In this document: one piece after another, positions 1-11,930 of the stretch
Layout: every line of letters starts with the position of its first letter
How positions within the stretch are numbered: position 1 is the first letter of the stretch
NCBI GenBank assembly: GCA_951804985.1
Contig: OX638132.1
Span: 10,521,529 to 10,585,528 of the forward strand
Length of the DNA: 64,000 nucleotides
Direction: 5' to 3'
From: Dryomyza anilis
Taxonomy: Eukaryota; Arthropoda; Insecta; Diptera; Dryomyzidae
Program-made: the position numbers and the translations under genes
Notes under the pieces: model-generated
Databases searched by the model: none
Seen by the model: the letters and a program-made list of their open reading frames with translations, nothing else
What the model was told of the DNA's origin: nothing

Positions 1-1441
1 AAACTATTTGTGAAGCAGTGTTATCGTAAAATTAATAATACGGATTTATATATATGAATATTATATACAATTGTAAATATAGAACTGTCACGTGCAACTT
101 TCATTGACTGTGAGTCTATCGTGTGCAAATTTATCTACGTTCATTGGCCATCTGTGGAATGATCGCTACTAGGGGTCTCTAATTAGCAACGTGTGTCTGT
201 AATTAATTTTCCCCACAAACATCTACTACTGACTCATTATTCGCACATTGCATTAAAATTATCGATACTTATTTATATTCTATTTGAGTAGGGTATATTT
301 ATGTTTAACAAATGATTATTTATGATAGCCAATATTTGAATGATTTTATGATAGTTCCGCGTGTAAAGTTTGTAATAAAGTACAATTTATATACGCAAAG
401 AAAAAATAATGTTCCTCACAAACGAAAAATACACTAAGAAAACAAGATGTTTATGTAAGTCTTGCAGCAACTATCTATTTAAATTTACGCCTTGTAGCAA
501 ATATTCAAACATTCCATAATTTGCAGCAAAACTATTAATATTTGTTAAATATGACATATATGCAGATGATAGTTACGAGATGTTTAGAGTTGATTGATAG
601 CAAATATCCTGAGTTCTTGGACATTTGCAGCAAAACTGTTGGCTTATTTTAACATTTGAATATCCTGGAATTGAAATTATCAACAAGTGATGGAAAAATG
701 GTTGTCTCAAAGACGATCTAAATTATTTGTAAATAACTTGGTATTTAGTGTGGTAATATTTCTGGTAATCATCTTTGTTTTCTTAGTGTACGTTTAGAAT
801 AAATAATAATTTTTTAATTGTAAACATTATTTTTTACATCAAACATATAAACTTTTGCGAACAAAGTATGTGCACATTACATTGGACATTCGTTTGCCTC
901 AAACGATCTATAAACTTTTCTTTTCTTTGCGTGTAGCTGATTATAACAGGTATTCTATATACATAAGTAACAACAATCAAGAACATTTATCTTTTTATCA
1001 TATAAAAAAAAAATAATGCAATTAAAGCACAACAGTTTTATCATTTATCTTCTGAATATAGCGAAAACAGTAGTACAAGATAAAATATGTTAAAGGTTGG
1101 TATACAAAATACGGTTATTACACTCAAACTCAAGAATTGAACATTTTTAAAAACCAATAAGTAAGGTTAGGTCTGATGGTACATTTTAAATGAATGACAG
1201 TTTAAGTAAGGAATAAGAAAAATATAGTTGGCTTAAAAAATTCCATATTCACATACATATGTGCTATAAAGATATTAAAACTAAATTTGGATTCCATTAA
1301 AAATGGTCCAGATATCAGGAGCTGTCGTCATGAGACAATTTCCATTCATTTAATTACCAAATATACGTAGGGGTAGGTGAACCGAATTGCGATTATTTTT
1401 AAGGGTATACCAAAGTAGGGTTTTAAATGTATAAAACTTAC
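1..1441. other. Intron of the guanylyl cyclase gene, no exon seen
   Basis: AT-rich DNA directly downstream (minus strand) of the shared exon, starting at its GTAAGT donor. I see no further coding exon and no recognisable repeat, so the remaining exons of the receptor lie to the left of the window. Confidence 0.5.
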
Positions 1442-1556
1442 CGTGAAAAAAGTTCAATATTGATGAACACATATTCGCCACTATCAATCATATTCAGCTC
1501 TTCCGCTGTCAACATAATCTGTCGAATTGACTGCGGATCAGCGCACATAATGACAA
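1442..1556 (-). CDS. Receptor guanylyl cyclase, shared internal exon of the ligand-binding domain
   Basis: A 115-bp internal exon bounded by TTGCAG acceptor (ending at 1557) and GTAAGT donor (1441..1436). The frame reads VIMCADPQSIRQIMLTAEEL and then DSGEYVFINIELFS. These are hallmark strings of the second lobe of the ANF-receptor domain in natriuretic-peptide-receptor-like receptor guanylyl cyclases, which make cGMP at the plasma membrane in response to an extracellular ligand. The exon needs one base from upstream to complete its first codon and leaves two bases for the next exon. It joins in frame both to 7621..8464 (giving ...LTR-VVIMC) and to 38817..39019 (giving ...NKHS-IVIMC). Transmembrane, kinase-homology and cyclase domains are outside the window. 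The family call is firm; which fly paralogue it is cannot be decided here. Confidence 0.9.
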
Positions 1557-1635
1557 CTGCAAGGAGAGAAATGAGAAATATTATTGAATGAGATGTTTTT
1601 CTTTGACAATAAAAAAAAAGAACAATATTCATAGA

Positions 1636-1945
1636 TATAATAATAATAATAGTTTGACACTACAGTCCTATAAGAACTTCGGCCGAGCTCTCTCACCATT
1701 TTGAGCTGTGCGTGTTATATTTGTACTCAAAGTGGTGGGACCTACAGTTTATTGCCGAATCCGAACGGCGGGTGTGAGCTATTCATAGGCAATGTTTTAC
1801 TCTCGTAGGTTTGCCATTTACTGCCGAGAGGTAGCGCGGTATAGAAAAATGTTTCTATGAAAAGATGTTGTTAGCCCCAGTCCAGGCTTGAACCGGGGAC
1901 CTTTCTGCTCGCAGTCCAACGCACTAACCACTGAGCTACCGCGGC
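1636..1945 (-). mobile_element. tRNA-derived SINE, copy 1
   Basis: Read on the minus strand the element begins at 1945 with a tRNA-like head: box A-like TAGCTCAGTGGTTAGTGCG and box B-like GGTTCAAGCC. A ~200-bp unique body follows, ending in a TAA/TAT microsatellite tail (1636..1651). Near-identical copies lie at 29063..29372 (same orientation) and 17104..17344 (opposite orientation). No clear target-site duplication is seen for this copy. It lies inside the cyclase intron, antisense-equivalent to the other minus-strand copy. Confidence 0.85.
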
Positions 1946-2045
1946 TACATGCATAACTTATATGTATATTTGGAGCTTTATGTAAACATAATTATAATTG
2001 AAACATAATTATTATTACATCCAAAAAAGAATATTTCTACCAGTG

Positions 2046-3051
2046 CACTGTGGGACAGAAGTCAATTCTAGCTCGTCGTAAATACAGTTTTGCTCCAATC
2101 TTAACGAAACTTTACACTAAGCATACATGTTCTATGAATAGATTTCAATTTGAAAATTATCAAGATTTTTCCATTGCCACGCCCACCTGTCATATAATTG
2201 AAATGGTAAAACGACTATGATTTTTGTTTGGAATGAGATGTTTGGTTTATAATTGGTATTTAGATACATACTGTAATTGAACATGATCATTCTTAATATG
2301 GGCGTGATTGGCCAACTACCACGCCTACCATTCTTCTTAAACTATGTAACTTGACTATCGTAAGAGATATTCTGATAATATTAGGTACTATGGTACATAT
2401 CACAATTCTTAACTACCATACCAAATATGAGCCAGTTCTGTCAACTATAATGACAGAAAAGACAAAACTGACATATTAAAGTAACAAAATTTAGTTAAAT
2501 TATTGTACGATTTTCGTACTTTTCTCATCACTTAAACTCATTTTAAATGACGTGCGGCAAACTAATGCAGGCATGTTTAACACCGTTAGAAAGAAGACAT
2601 TTCAGACATTATGCCAGTAAAAAGATTTATGAGAGAATTTGGAAGCTTTTTTTTCCATGTCTACTTTTGTATAAAAATAAGTTAATTTTGTTTTATGTTT
2701 TTGACAGAAAATCAGGAAAACCACGAATAGCCATTTAAAATTTTTGATACAAAAGATTATATTCTCTCAATTCTCAATAATATAAAACTAACACTCTGTC
2801 TGTGGAGTATATATTGAAAGAGTTATGACAGTTTTAATGTAACTCATTTTTATTTCTTGAAAAGCACTTGTTTAATTTTTTTCACTTTAAGCAAGCCTAC
2901 AGAAGGATTTTTTCACTAAGGTGTATCATTTTTTTTGTTTGTTCTGTAGGTTCTCATAAATTATTAATAAAATGACATATTTTTAAACTTTCTGCAACAA
3001 ACTTTAATTTCTGATTTTCGGCGAGCTAGACTAAGCTTCTGTCCCATAGTG
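2046..3051. mobile_element. Non-autonomous DNA transposon with CACTGTGGGACAGAAG ends
   Basis: The ends are inverted repeats: CACTGTGGGACAGAAG at 2046 and its complement CTTCTGTCCCATAGTG ending at 3051, with one mismatch. The flanking pentamer CAGTG is present on both sides, but it may partly mirror the end sequence. The interior is AT-rich and I recognise no transposase; a 63-codon open frame at 2547..2738 looks like chance. A fragment with the same right-hand end is found at 44421..44462 inside another element. Superfamily uncertain; hAT-like ends are a guess. Confidence 0.6.
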
Positions 3052-3137
3052 CAGTGTTTATTTAAAGGAATCACAAGCATTTTAGACTTATACCACATTG
3101 AATAATATGCGTAAATAATATGAACTCGCAGAAATTA

Positions 3138-4092
3138 AAGGGTTTTTCAAATGGGACGCTACAAAAGTAGAGAGGGACAGCAAACGACGCCATATTTCTT
3201 GCCGCTCTTTTGACATTTCTTCAGTAAGGTTTGCCATTTCATGATGGAAAGATATACGAGCCAACAACGAGTCGAAATTATTAAAATTTACTACCGAAAT
3301 TCGGAGTCAGTGGCCTCAACGTTAAGAGCGCTACCTTTTAATTTATGGTCTTCATAATCGTCCTAGCAGATCAACAATTGAGCGTCTAGTGTATAAATTT
3401 GAATCCACAGGCACAGTACAAAATGTTTCCGTGCCAGTGAGACAAAGAAGTGCCCGTAGTGTCGAGAATATTGCTGCCGCTGAGGCTTCAGTTGAAGAAA
3501 GCCCAAATGTGTCTCTCACACGTCGTTCTCAAGCGTTGGGCATCTCTGTGACGTCCTTGTGGCGAATTTTGGCGAAAAGATCTTGGCCTACATCCTTACA
3601 AAATCAAATTGACGAAAGAACTGAAACCGCTTGACCACCAGAAGCGTCGTATGTTCGTGAATTGGGCTGAGCAACAACTTGAAAATGATTCGGATTTTCA
3701 TCGAAAAATCATTTTCAGCGATCATGCGTTATTGGTCAGATAGCAATCCACACGTACTCCATGAGTCATCATTGCATCCCGAAAAAATTACGGTTTAGTG
3801 AGGTTATGGGCCGGCGGCGTCATTGGGCCGTACTTCTTCCGTGATGATCAAGACCGGCACGTTACTGTGAATGGGAATTGTTACCGTTCAATGATAACCG
3901 AATTGTTTTGGCCCCAATTGGATGATATGGACTTGGAGGACATGTGGTTCCAACAGGACGGCGCCACAAGCCACACAGCGAATGCCACAATCAATTTATT
4001 GGAAACCAAGTTTGGAGAACGTGTTATCTCACGAAATGGTCCAGTCGATAAGCCGCCTCGGTCGTGCGATTTGACGCCGTTAGACTATTCTG
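3138..4092 (+). mobile_element. Broken Tc1/mariner-superfamily element
   Basis: The left end AAGGGTTTTTCAA follows a TA dinucleotide at 3136..3137. The first ~190 bp match three short internally deleted copies in this window (11712..11930, 34956..35296, 61136..61359), which have both ends and TA flanks. The interior holds a damaged transposase gene (separate entry). The right end is missing: homology stops near 4092 just after the last catalytic motif, so the copy is truncated. Confidence 0.75.
3241..4092 (+). pseudogene. Tc1/mariner-type transposase, pseudogene
   Basis: The frame opens with MMERYTSQQRVEIIKIYY, a helix-turn-helix start typical of this transposase group, then shifts frame near 3335. 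A second HTH-like part follows (SLTRRSQALGISVTSLWRIL, about 3510..3575). The catalytic core is recognisable in pieces: WFQQDGATSHTA (about 3950..3985) holds the second acidic residue and SCDLTPLDY (about 4066..4092) the third. Several stops and frameshifts between 3335 and 3830 break the gene, and the C-terminus is absent. It cannot make an active enzyme, but shows what mobilised the short copies elsewhere in the window. Family call is from motif memory, not a search. Confidence 0.75.
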
Positions 4093-4142
4093 TAATCTGT
4101 AAAACTGTAGTGTCTTTTAAACTGTGTAGTTTGTGAATTCGG

Positions 4143-4190
4143 TTGGTGTGTATGCTGTATATATACACTAACCCATAGCATATACACCAA
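4143..4190. repeat. Imperfect hairpin, 14-bp arms
   Basis: TTGGTGTGTATGCT at 4143 pairs with AGCATATACACCAA ending 4190, one mismatch, loop of 20 bases. It sits just beyond the truncated transposon and may be debris of another element. Confidence 0.5.
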
Positions 4191-4192
4191 AC

Positions 4193-5121
4193 GCCATTTT
4201 TAGTAACTATGAATAGCAAATGTGTTCACTGAATTACTGAATTTCATTGCTGGACTGATGAATGACATGCAATTAATATCTGTTAATATATTTACGTCGA
4301 TTATTTTTTTCTGCTTCAAATGACAGCAAAAGAGACATAGGTAGAAAATGCTGGTCCACGAGTGTCAACTTCATATATCGACAACTTACCGAACTAAAGA
4401 CGAGTGATGTAAGCATAATTTTATTTAAATTTAATTAATTTCCTGTTTTATCAAACATAATTATGTTTGTTGTATAATAAAACTTGTACAATTTTTATAA
4501 ATTTACTATTTACTTTGCTTAATTAGATAAAATGTAATTGTTGTCTATTTATTTTTGTGAAAATATAACGAAAGAAAAATATAAATATGAATTATTAAAA
4601 ATTATTACATACAAATAAAACAATCTAAAATAAACATATTTAAACCATACAGCTAGATGGTGCTACGTCAATTATTTATCCATTCATTCATCTATTTATT
4701 CAGTTGACAATTTAGAGGCTCATTTAATGAAATCGCAAGTGAACTTAAATTGCAATGAATGAACTTGGATGTCTGCCAAATTGTTAAATACAATTTAAAC
4801 AAATATAAAATACTATGAATTATTTATTAAGTGTTGCAGACATATAAATGCAATTTACAAAAAAAAAAACTTTTAATAACACAAGTGATGTGATTAAAAA
4901 GCAGTTTAAATTAATTAATTGAGTTGTTAATAAGTTGAGAAATTATTTATGGTGCAGTGGAAAAATTTTGTTTTGAAAATTTGAATTAAATGATTGATAT
5001 AAACAATGACACGGAACAAAAACTCAGCAATATTCTCATAATTTTGGTAAGAAGTTTCATAAAATAATAAAAAAAGGATTAAAATCAAATAAATTTTATT
5101 AAATCAAAAAAAATATATATA
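4193..5121. other. AT-rich intronic DNA with repeat fragments
   Basis: Position 4230..4310 resembles one arm of the palindromic element at 49869..50200. Position 4312..4425 is a copy of a ~130-bp repeat (AAAAGAGAC, then TAGGTAGAAAATGC, then CAACTTC) also found at 31640..31760, 32375..32500 and 32510..32650. Otherwise nothing recognised. Confidence 0.45.
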
Positions 5122-5609
5122 TAGGGAACATGGGGAAATGTGAGGGACTTGGGGTCCATGTCCCTCCTTCCATGAATTTGTTATGAAAAAGAAATTTGAA
5201 ATTTCCCACTTTATCCAATGGTTTTTCAACAAGTCCGAAATTGAGAAAATAGTTTTCTATAAATTGAAACTATTTTCTTCTTAATTTTTTCTTGCACTCC
5301 ACTCCTTTTTTTATTAACTTATTGTAATGTTTTTTGTCCGTGATATATTTGAATTTGACTAAACAAGAAGAAAGATTAAAATAGCATTTTTGAAATTTCC
5401 CACTTTACCCAAAGGTTTTTCAACAAGTCCGAAATGAGCTGTTTAGAAAAGTTGCTCATAAATCAATTAAAAGGCATATAAATTGTATTTCCAAAAGTTA
5501 GATTATAAATCAGTCTGTGGAATAGATCCTTCAAAAGAATTTAAAAAATTGTTCACATGTACATTTTTGGAAGAAAATCAAAACGTGTCCCTTTTTAACC
5601 CAGGCTCTC
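5122..5609. mobile_element. Fragment of the 'GGGTAAAGTGGGA' transposon family
   Basis: Shares CCCACTTTACCCAAAGG and the following TTTTTCAACAAGTCC segment with 58336..58375, and ends in TCCCTTTTTAACCCAGG, a degraded form of the terminal sequence of the larger element at 55204..58524. The left boundary is weak. No coding potential recognised. Confidence 0.45.
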
Positions 5610-5916
5610 ATATTTTTTTTTATGTATTGAGTTATTTTTTCTTCGACAATATTAAGAAATTGATGAAAAAAAGTCAATCAAGATTGATAAACATATTTCA
5701 AATTAAGAAATGCATTATAAAAAACATTTAAATATATAAATCATGCAGCATTATTTTGAATTTTCTCATTAATATATTACAATTTCTATCATAAGTACAC
5801 ACAGAAGAAAATATCTTAATGGTACAACCATTGATTTTGTGGTTGATCGTTTTTTCGTATTAGTTCAAAAGTTTTTTCAATGAAAATAATAGTATTTGAA
5901 AAATTTAGTATCACTA

Positions 5917-6240
5917 CACACAGAAAAATCCTATTTTGGCATGAGGTTGGAAGAATGAAAAAGTTAGTTGTGCCGACTAACTTCATTCGGTTAGATCGAA
6001 TGGTTTACGAATTTGCTGGCGGAACTGCCATATTAGCCTATATACTTGAAATATTAGTCTATACACACTCCTAATGGTTCTAAATCTGTACTAAATTGTT
6101 CTAAAACAGTTCGAAATTGGTTGCAGAACAAACTACAACTCTTTTTATTTTGACAATAGCAACCGACTAAGCGGTTGAGTGAACCGAATAAATTGGTTGG
6201 GCAGAGAGTTGGTTGACGCAACAAATCTCTGCTCTGTGTG
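5917..6240. mobile_element. MITE family Q, copy 1 (TA target site)
   Basis: About 324 bp between TA dinucleotides at 5915..5916 and 6241..6242. Ends are CACACAGAAAAATCC and GCTCTGTGTG. Related copies: 18706..18990, 19664..19965, 22547..22863. The copy at 22547 interrupts a known repeat exactly at TA, which fixes the boundaries and suggests mobilisation by a Tc1/mariner-type transposase. Confidence 0.8.
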
Positions 6241-6359
6241 TAGTTTAATAATTTCAATATAATTGACTATAAACGTATAAATACTATTGTTTTAATGTTT
6301 TTTTTGGTGCTATAATAATAAATGTCTCACTATGTGGTATATAAAAACTTAAATAAAAA

Positions 6360-6655
6360 TTTGTACCGAACATAAAATAAAATTCAATTAATATTTCTAC
6401 GTCTTGCTATTACGCAATGGTACAAACAAACTATTTTTTTATTAATAGTTTGAATATTATTGTACTAATGGTATATAAAAACTTAAATAATATAACTCAT
6501 ATGGAAGATAGTTTCAAATCAATTACAAAATTTGTACCGAACATAAAATAAAATTCAATTAATATTTCTACGTCTTGCTATTACGCATTATACAATTAAT
6601 GGTACAAACAAACTATTTTTTTATTAATGGTTTGAATATTATTGTACTAATGGTA
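6360..6655. repeat. Direct duplication, ~125 bp copies 171 bp apart
   Basis: The segment starting TTTGTACCGAACATAAAATA at about 6360 recurs almost unchanged at about 6531, including the CTACGTCTTGCTATTACGC motif and the following run to TTGTACTAATGGTAT. High identity suggests a recent tandem duplication inside the surrounding element. Confidence 0.75.
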
Positions 6656-7620
6656 TGCATCCTATTGACTAATTTTAATAGTAAAAATATTTTTTTTACT
6701 ATTAATATACGTACATTTAATGATATCAGTTTTTTTTCTAGGTGTAATTAAGTATTTGCCTGATTGTAGTATTTATAAAATTGGTACAGAAAATTTTCAT
6801 ATTATTGAATAAAATTAAATTCCAGAATTGTTCATTGTTTATTTGAAGCATTTTTGTTTATGAAAAAATTCAAATTTTGTATTAGAATTAGTTAACAAAA
6901 GTGTATATATTATAATATATAAGAATATAAATTGAACCCTGACTTACAAAGAACACAAACAAATATTATTTCAAAAGTATAATGACTTTTTAAAATGTTT
7001 GATTTGGCGTAATTAATTCTCAAGTATCTGTAGTAATTAATTTGAAAATTGTATAATTGCACATGTGCGTGCAGTGATCATTTACCTTAGAGTTCAATGT
7101 ATACGATTTACAGAGTTTAACAGATCGAATAACGTGCTGAGTTTGACATAAAGAAGAAATACAAAAACAAACAAAAAAATAAAAAAGATGAAGATTTTGA
7201 CTGTAGCAATTGACAGCAGCACATAAATTCAATTTTTGAATATAAAAAGAATCTATATCTCTATTGATAATTTCATTTAATTTTGTATTTATTAAAAAAA
7301 AAGTTCAGTTCAGCAAAAATTAATCTTACGACATAATTACGGTTTTCGATAATTGCAGGTTGCTGATCTCAAATCTGGCATCTGTTTTGTTGTACCACGT
7401 CTGGGTTGCTCACAATTCCCAGTCAAATTTAAACAATTATGGTTTTCAAAACGTTTTTTTTTTGTTTGTGGACCCCAACAATATTTGCCAAAAATAATTT
7501 ATAGATATAAAGATAATATTGGTTTTTATTAGTGTTGACTATTTAAATTCGTTCAACGAAACCTCTCCAAATGAATAGCCTTACATCTGCAAAAACCATA
7601 CAGACCAAAAGACCACTTAC

Positions 7621-8464
7621 CACGTGTCAATTTCTTCAGATTCTCTAACATTTTGATGATTTTCGCACGCGTGAACGTTTCCGCATTGAAAGCTTGTTGT
7701 GCCACCGTCATGTCCTCCATCTTATCGTGCACCACGACAATACAGAAGTAACACACCGAGTTGCCCTTCACGTTATCCTCGTTCTGATAGATCAGCACCG
7801 TGCGCGTCCAATTAAAACTGTCAACGATGGCGCGAACCGTTTGCCCCAGATTGTTTACCTGTGCGCCCTTGATGCGCGTCAACGTCTGGTAACTGACGTT
7901 CTTGTTGTTGTCGAACTCCCGTGCATTGCCTCCGGACGTGATGACCGGTATCTGCCAGACGCCCGCATATCGAGAGATCGGCGCCAAGACGTATTCGCAG
8001 GAAAGACCGAAGATTGCGTGCATTTGTGGCCACTGTTCACGTATCTCAATGAAGCCGATCGGTCCGAAGATCGATGAGCAGAAGGTATCGCGTGAGACGA
8101 GCGTAAAGTCGACGTGCGTGTGATGTGCAAAACCGAGGCGCTGCACATGTGCGATTGCGAGCTCAAGCACGGGCAGCACTTTGGGCATGATGCAGTCGTT
8201 TTTGTTGTCCGACTCATGACCGGGCAGCAGGGTGACGAACACGAGTTGAATGCGTTGGTGATGATGGTGTGTATGGTGTATGGAAACATTGTGAGATGCC
8301 TTGAAGTGTTGCACGAGCTGCGTTTGTGCACTGAGCTGAGCGCGGTCATCGATTGAGCTCGCGGCGAGTGCGTTAAGTGGTTTTTGCACTATGAAGACTA
8401 GTAGTAAAAGTAGCTGCAGTACGGTTGTTGTGAAAGTTTTTGGCTGTAATAGTGTTTTGTACAT
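7621..8464 (-). CDS. Receptor guanylyl cyclase, first coding exon (module A: signal peptide and N-terminal ligand-binding half)
   Basis: The ATG at 8464 opens a 281-codon exon ending at a GTAAGT donor (7620) with one base left over. Residues ~1-34 form a hydrophobic signal peptide ending ...PLNALA. A His-rich stretch follows around residues 60-70. From residue ~70 the ANF-receptor fold is clear: IQLVFVTLLP, a Cys-containing CSSIFGP segment, then CEYVLAPISRYAGVWQIPVI and SFNWTRTVLIYQNED. NVS and NWT are possible N-glycosylation sites. The exon ends ...LENLKKLTR and joins in frame to 1442..1556 as VVIMCADP. The base composition is visibly GC-richer than the flanks, which is why overlapping open frames appear on both strands. 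It belongs to the insect natriuretic-peptide-receptor-like receptor cyclases, but I do not assign a specific orthologue. Ligand unknown. Confidence 0.9.
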
Positions 8465-10839
8465 TGTAACTGATAATATATTTTGAAGATTCTTTTACGC
8501 GATGAAATAGCTTTTTAATTACTTTTTTATTACATCAATTTTGAATATTTTTTACTTGGTTTCACATTTTATTTTTTAATTTTATACGTTTGCTATTTAA
8601 AATTTTGAATGATTTATTAAAGTGAAGAATGTGCTAATGAATGTGGTGCAGAATGTGAGAGTAAATTTGGATATGCGCGACATTGGTTGAGGGATTCGAT
8701 ATTTCACGCCCTATAGATAATTTCTTTTCTAGGTTCTAGAAGGTTATATATTTGAAAATATCCATAAATTTTGTTTAGGTACTTAAAGAATTTTGAAGAA
8801 ATGTTAATTTTTTGTTTTTTTTTTCGTTATCCAATTATCGCTAAGAAATTGGCGGATGCAATGATTTTTGTAAAAAAATAATTGTAATTTAAAACATTTG
8901 GTTTGTTATTTTTATTTCTACAATGATTATAATTAAAATTAGCAGCACACTAATAATAATTTTATAATTTTAAATAAGAAAGTGTCAAATGAATTACAAT
9001 ATACACAATATACACAAATTTTATGAAGAACTCTGTGTAATTGAAAAAATGAATTGAATTGAGATTTATTTTTACAACATGGATTTTTAGTGTTTTTTAT
9101 ATATACAAAAATCTATTTCAGATATGTATAATATTTTTTTATTACATAAAATATTTATTTGTAAATTACATTATTTACTAATTATAAAATTGCACTTTGG
9201 CTAAAAATTATTTTTGTATGGTTTTTTTTGTTGAAGACTTTGCTTAAGATTCCTAATTAAGATTCCTAATCAGACGGCTCACAAACAATCATAAAACCAA
9301 ACAAAACAACTTAAAAAAAAAACATATATATTATGCATATAAATTTCACAAGTTAAAGGTCTGCATATTTTTTTTAGCAAACATACTTTTGTTTTAAACA
9401 CGAACTCAACGCAACCGGTTTGTTGTTTTTTTTTAGATACTAACAAATCATTTTAAATTAAAAACAATTTATTAAAAAAAATTACTTGTATTTTTAAGAT
9501 TTGCATAACAAGATAGCTTAAAATAAATTTAGAACAATACAACCGTAGATACATAAATTTAAATTAAAAATAGTATACAAATTATCGAACAATATTTTTA
9601 AATTCGTTTAATTGTAGTAACGGAATTGGTTTGGTTTGGTTGGCACGTGTTTCTCCTTTTTTTTTTCAATACCTACTAAAGTTCAGTTTTTAAACAACAT
9701 TTTCAAATTAAACGTTATTTAAACTAGATGGATGTCATTGTGTCAATATAGTCAACATATGAAAAATAGTTAAAATGTCATTTTAACTGATAGCTAATTG
9801 GTTCTCTATCTCTAAAATTTAACACCATTCGGACGTTATTACCGTGGTATTACTAGATATTTTACTGGAAAATTTAAACTTGCGCAGAAAACTGAACCTA
9901 AGGTACACAGACTATATCCATTGTACGGTGAAATCTATTTCCTATATTTTTGTGGTTAATAATACAACGAGTGCCTATGCCCAAAGCAGAATGTGATTCT
10001 GGGATCTCGAGACTTAATTTCGAAAGTCTGAACTAAGAAAAACACTTTTATGACACTTTATGTATTTTTAAAGAGAGAACTCCTCAGAAATTACAGTAAT
10101 TATGAAGTCTAACAAAATCTCAAAATTTTAAATGTTTTATGTATGAGTATTTATAATGATTATATATATAAATAAGAGGATTTATGTGCTCATTAAACCG
10201 TGTCCTCTACACAGGTATCGGGATTCATTATAGGCTTTTATTTAGTTGCTGAAATATGAATCATTTACAAACATAGTGTTTTTGTATAGAATAAATATTA
10301 TTTCTTGCAAAACATAATTTGTTTGATACCTGAATATGCAGTTATTTGCACAAACAATACATTTATTTGTAACGAAACAATCATTATTACGTCGATGTAC
10401 GCGGTTACAGTTAGTTGTCCTTTTTGCATCTTATGCGATATTGTGTCTTTTGTCAAAGTGCAACATTCAAATAATACCAGGTGAAAGAAAGGTAAGTCCA
10501 ATAAATGTATTTTTAAATATTTTAGATTTGTAGTTGAATGTATTACTGATGAACATTTGAGTGCATTTATATAAAATTGTGTGGCGTCGCCGGATCATGT
10601 AACATATGTACGTTTCCACGTGAATTATAAGTAATATAATTTTGGACACAAACAAGTATTATTTGCATTTATGAAATTTTAAATAATGTTTGTTTGTATC
10701 CAAATAACTGTTGATTGAGGAGATACTTCAATTGCCTAACACAAATATCGTTTGTTTGTCGTTAAATAAGATTTGTTTGTATATAAACATAATTTCTTTA
10801 CACATAAACAACAATATTTGCACGTTTATGCTTCTATTT
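8465..10839. other. AT-rich DNA upstream of module A
   Basis: It presumably contains the module A promoter and 5' UTR (minus strand), but I see no convincing TATA box or initiator. A 14-bp direct duplication (AAGATTCCTAATTA type) lies near 9246..9272. No coding sequence or clear transposon end is visible. Confidence 0.4.
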
Positions 10840-11567
10840 TTATACCCTACACTAAGAGTGAAAGGGTATATTCAGTTTGGTACGCCGTTTGTAACACCCA
10901 GAAGGAAGCATCTTCGGTATGGAAAAGTATATATATTCTTGATCAGAATGACCTCCTGAGTCGATTTAGCGATGTCCGTCTGTCTGTCCGCCTGTATGTC
11001 CGTCTGTCTGTCCGTCTGTGTGTCCGTCTGTGTGTCCGTCTGTCTGTTGAAATCCCTACTACTTAAACAATTGAAGAGTTAGATAAATGAAACATATAAT
11101 TTAGATAACTTATATACCTACGCTGTAGGTGTGAAAAAATTGGGCATGTTGGTCCATTGTGACCTGTGATCTGACTATTTATATTCAAATAACTCATATA
11201 AAATTTACATCTACAATTCAATTTTACTGTATACGTGCTTAGGTAAACTTTTTTTGTCAAATATATATTGACTCATGCTTAAATACATGGAAATAATGTT
11301 TTCCCGCGAAACGAAAAAAAAATAGAAATTCGGTACACCTACCCATTTGTAAATATGGGTATCAAATGAATGGAAATTCTTCAGCGATTGAAAGATTGTA
11401 GTTATTTTAAGGATTCGTATACCCTGGTGACCTATATATCACTTTGAATGGTAACCACACATATTTGTAGGGTATTTATAGTCGGCTTAGGCCAACTATA
11501 ATTTTGATAATCCGAACTATCATAATAATACCAAATTTAAAATTTCCCATGTGATCTAACCTTCGTT
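10840..11567 (+). repeat. 'ATACCCTACACC' dispersed repeat family, copy 1 (subfamily a)
   Basis: Starts ATACCCTACACTAAGAG with a built-in imperfect hairpin back to GGGTAT, then TTTGTAACACCC and a GTCCGTCTGTCTGTCC-rich segment. It ends near CCCATGTGATCTAACCTTC. The closest relative is 31760..32338; subfamily b copies are 15612..16235, 21608..22877 (inverted) and 25896..26768. No open frame is conserved, so this looks like a non-coding, probably non-autonomous element. Confidence 0.7.
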
Positions 11568-11711
11568 GCAGCTCGTGGTTCGATTTTTAAGTGCGCGATT
11601 TTTGTGTTAGGCTCGACGTAGCATCAAACTGGATAAATTTAATAAAACTAATTAAAAAGAAAGGTGAGTACAATATAAGTTTTTCTACAGATTTATATGT
11701 GATGCTTAGAT

Positions 11712-11930
11712 ATACGAATTCGAATTTCGGTAGTAAATTTTAATAATTTCGACTCATTGTTGGCTCGTATATCTTTCCATCATGAAATGGCAAACCTTAC
11801 TGAAGAGAAATGTCAAAAGAGCGGCAAGAAATATGGCGTTGTTTGATGTCCCTGTCGCTCTACTTTTGTAGCGTCCCTGTTGAAAAACCTTTGAATTAAA
11901 CTTTTGTAGCGCTCTTATTGGAAAACCCTT
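11712..11930 (-). mobile_element. Mariner-family short copy, left end lost
   Basis: Matches the short element at 61136..61359 in inverse orientation and ends in AAAACCCTT followed by TA at 11931..11932. Near the right end the terminal ~30 bp occur twice in a row (GTAGCGTCCC... then GTAGCGCTCT...). The left inverted repeat is absent. Confidence 0.65.

Larger units (their letters stand above)
5800..6745. mobile_element. AT-rich MITE-like element interrupted by another MITE
   Basis: Possible ends are TACACACAGAAGAAAATAT at 5800 and the roughly complementary TTTTTTTTCTAGGTGTA near 6745. The interior carries a direct duplication (separate entry) and the complete MITE at 5917..6240. Boundaries are approximate and the pairing of the two ends is an inference. 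Confidence 0.35.
1557..7620 (-). other. Intron between module A and the shared exon
   Basis: A 6 kb interval with a clean donor (GTAAGT at 7620) and acceptor (TTGCAG ending 1557) on the minus strand. It contains a SINE, a hAT-like element, a broken mariner-family element and nested MITEs, listed separately. The stretch 6746..7552 is AT-rich with nothing recognisable. Confidence 0.75.

Noticed and set aside
1870..1945. Possible tRNA gene (also at 17127..17165, 29300..29372 and 57731..57805)
   Set aside because: Box A and box B are present, but acceptor stems do not pair properly and each is followed by a SINE body and tail; these are tRNA-derived SINE heads.
3389..4136. Two open frames as separate genes
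   Set aside because: They are pieces of one frameshifted Tc1/mariner-type transposase pseudogene.
7694..8356. Open frames on both strands overlapping the module A exon
   Set aside because: They are shadows of the GC-richer cyclase exon; only the frame starting at 8464 gives the conserved ANF-receptor motifs and correct splice phase.
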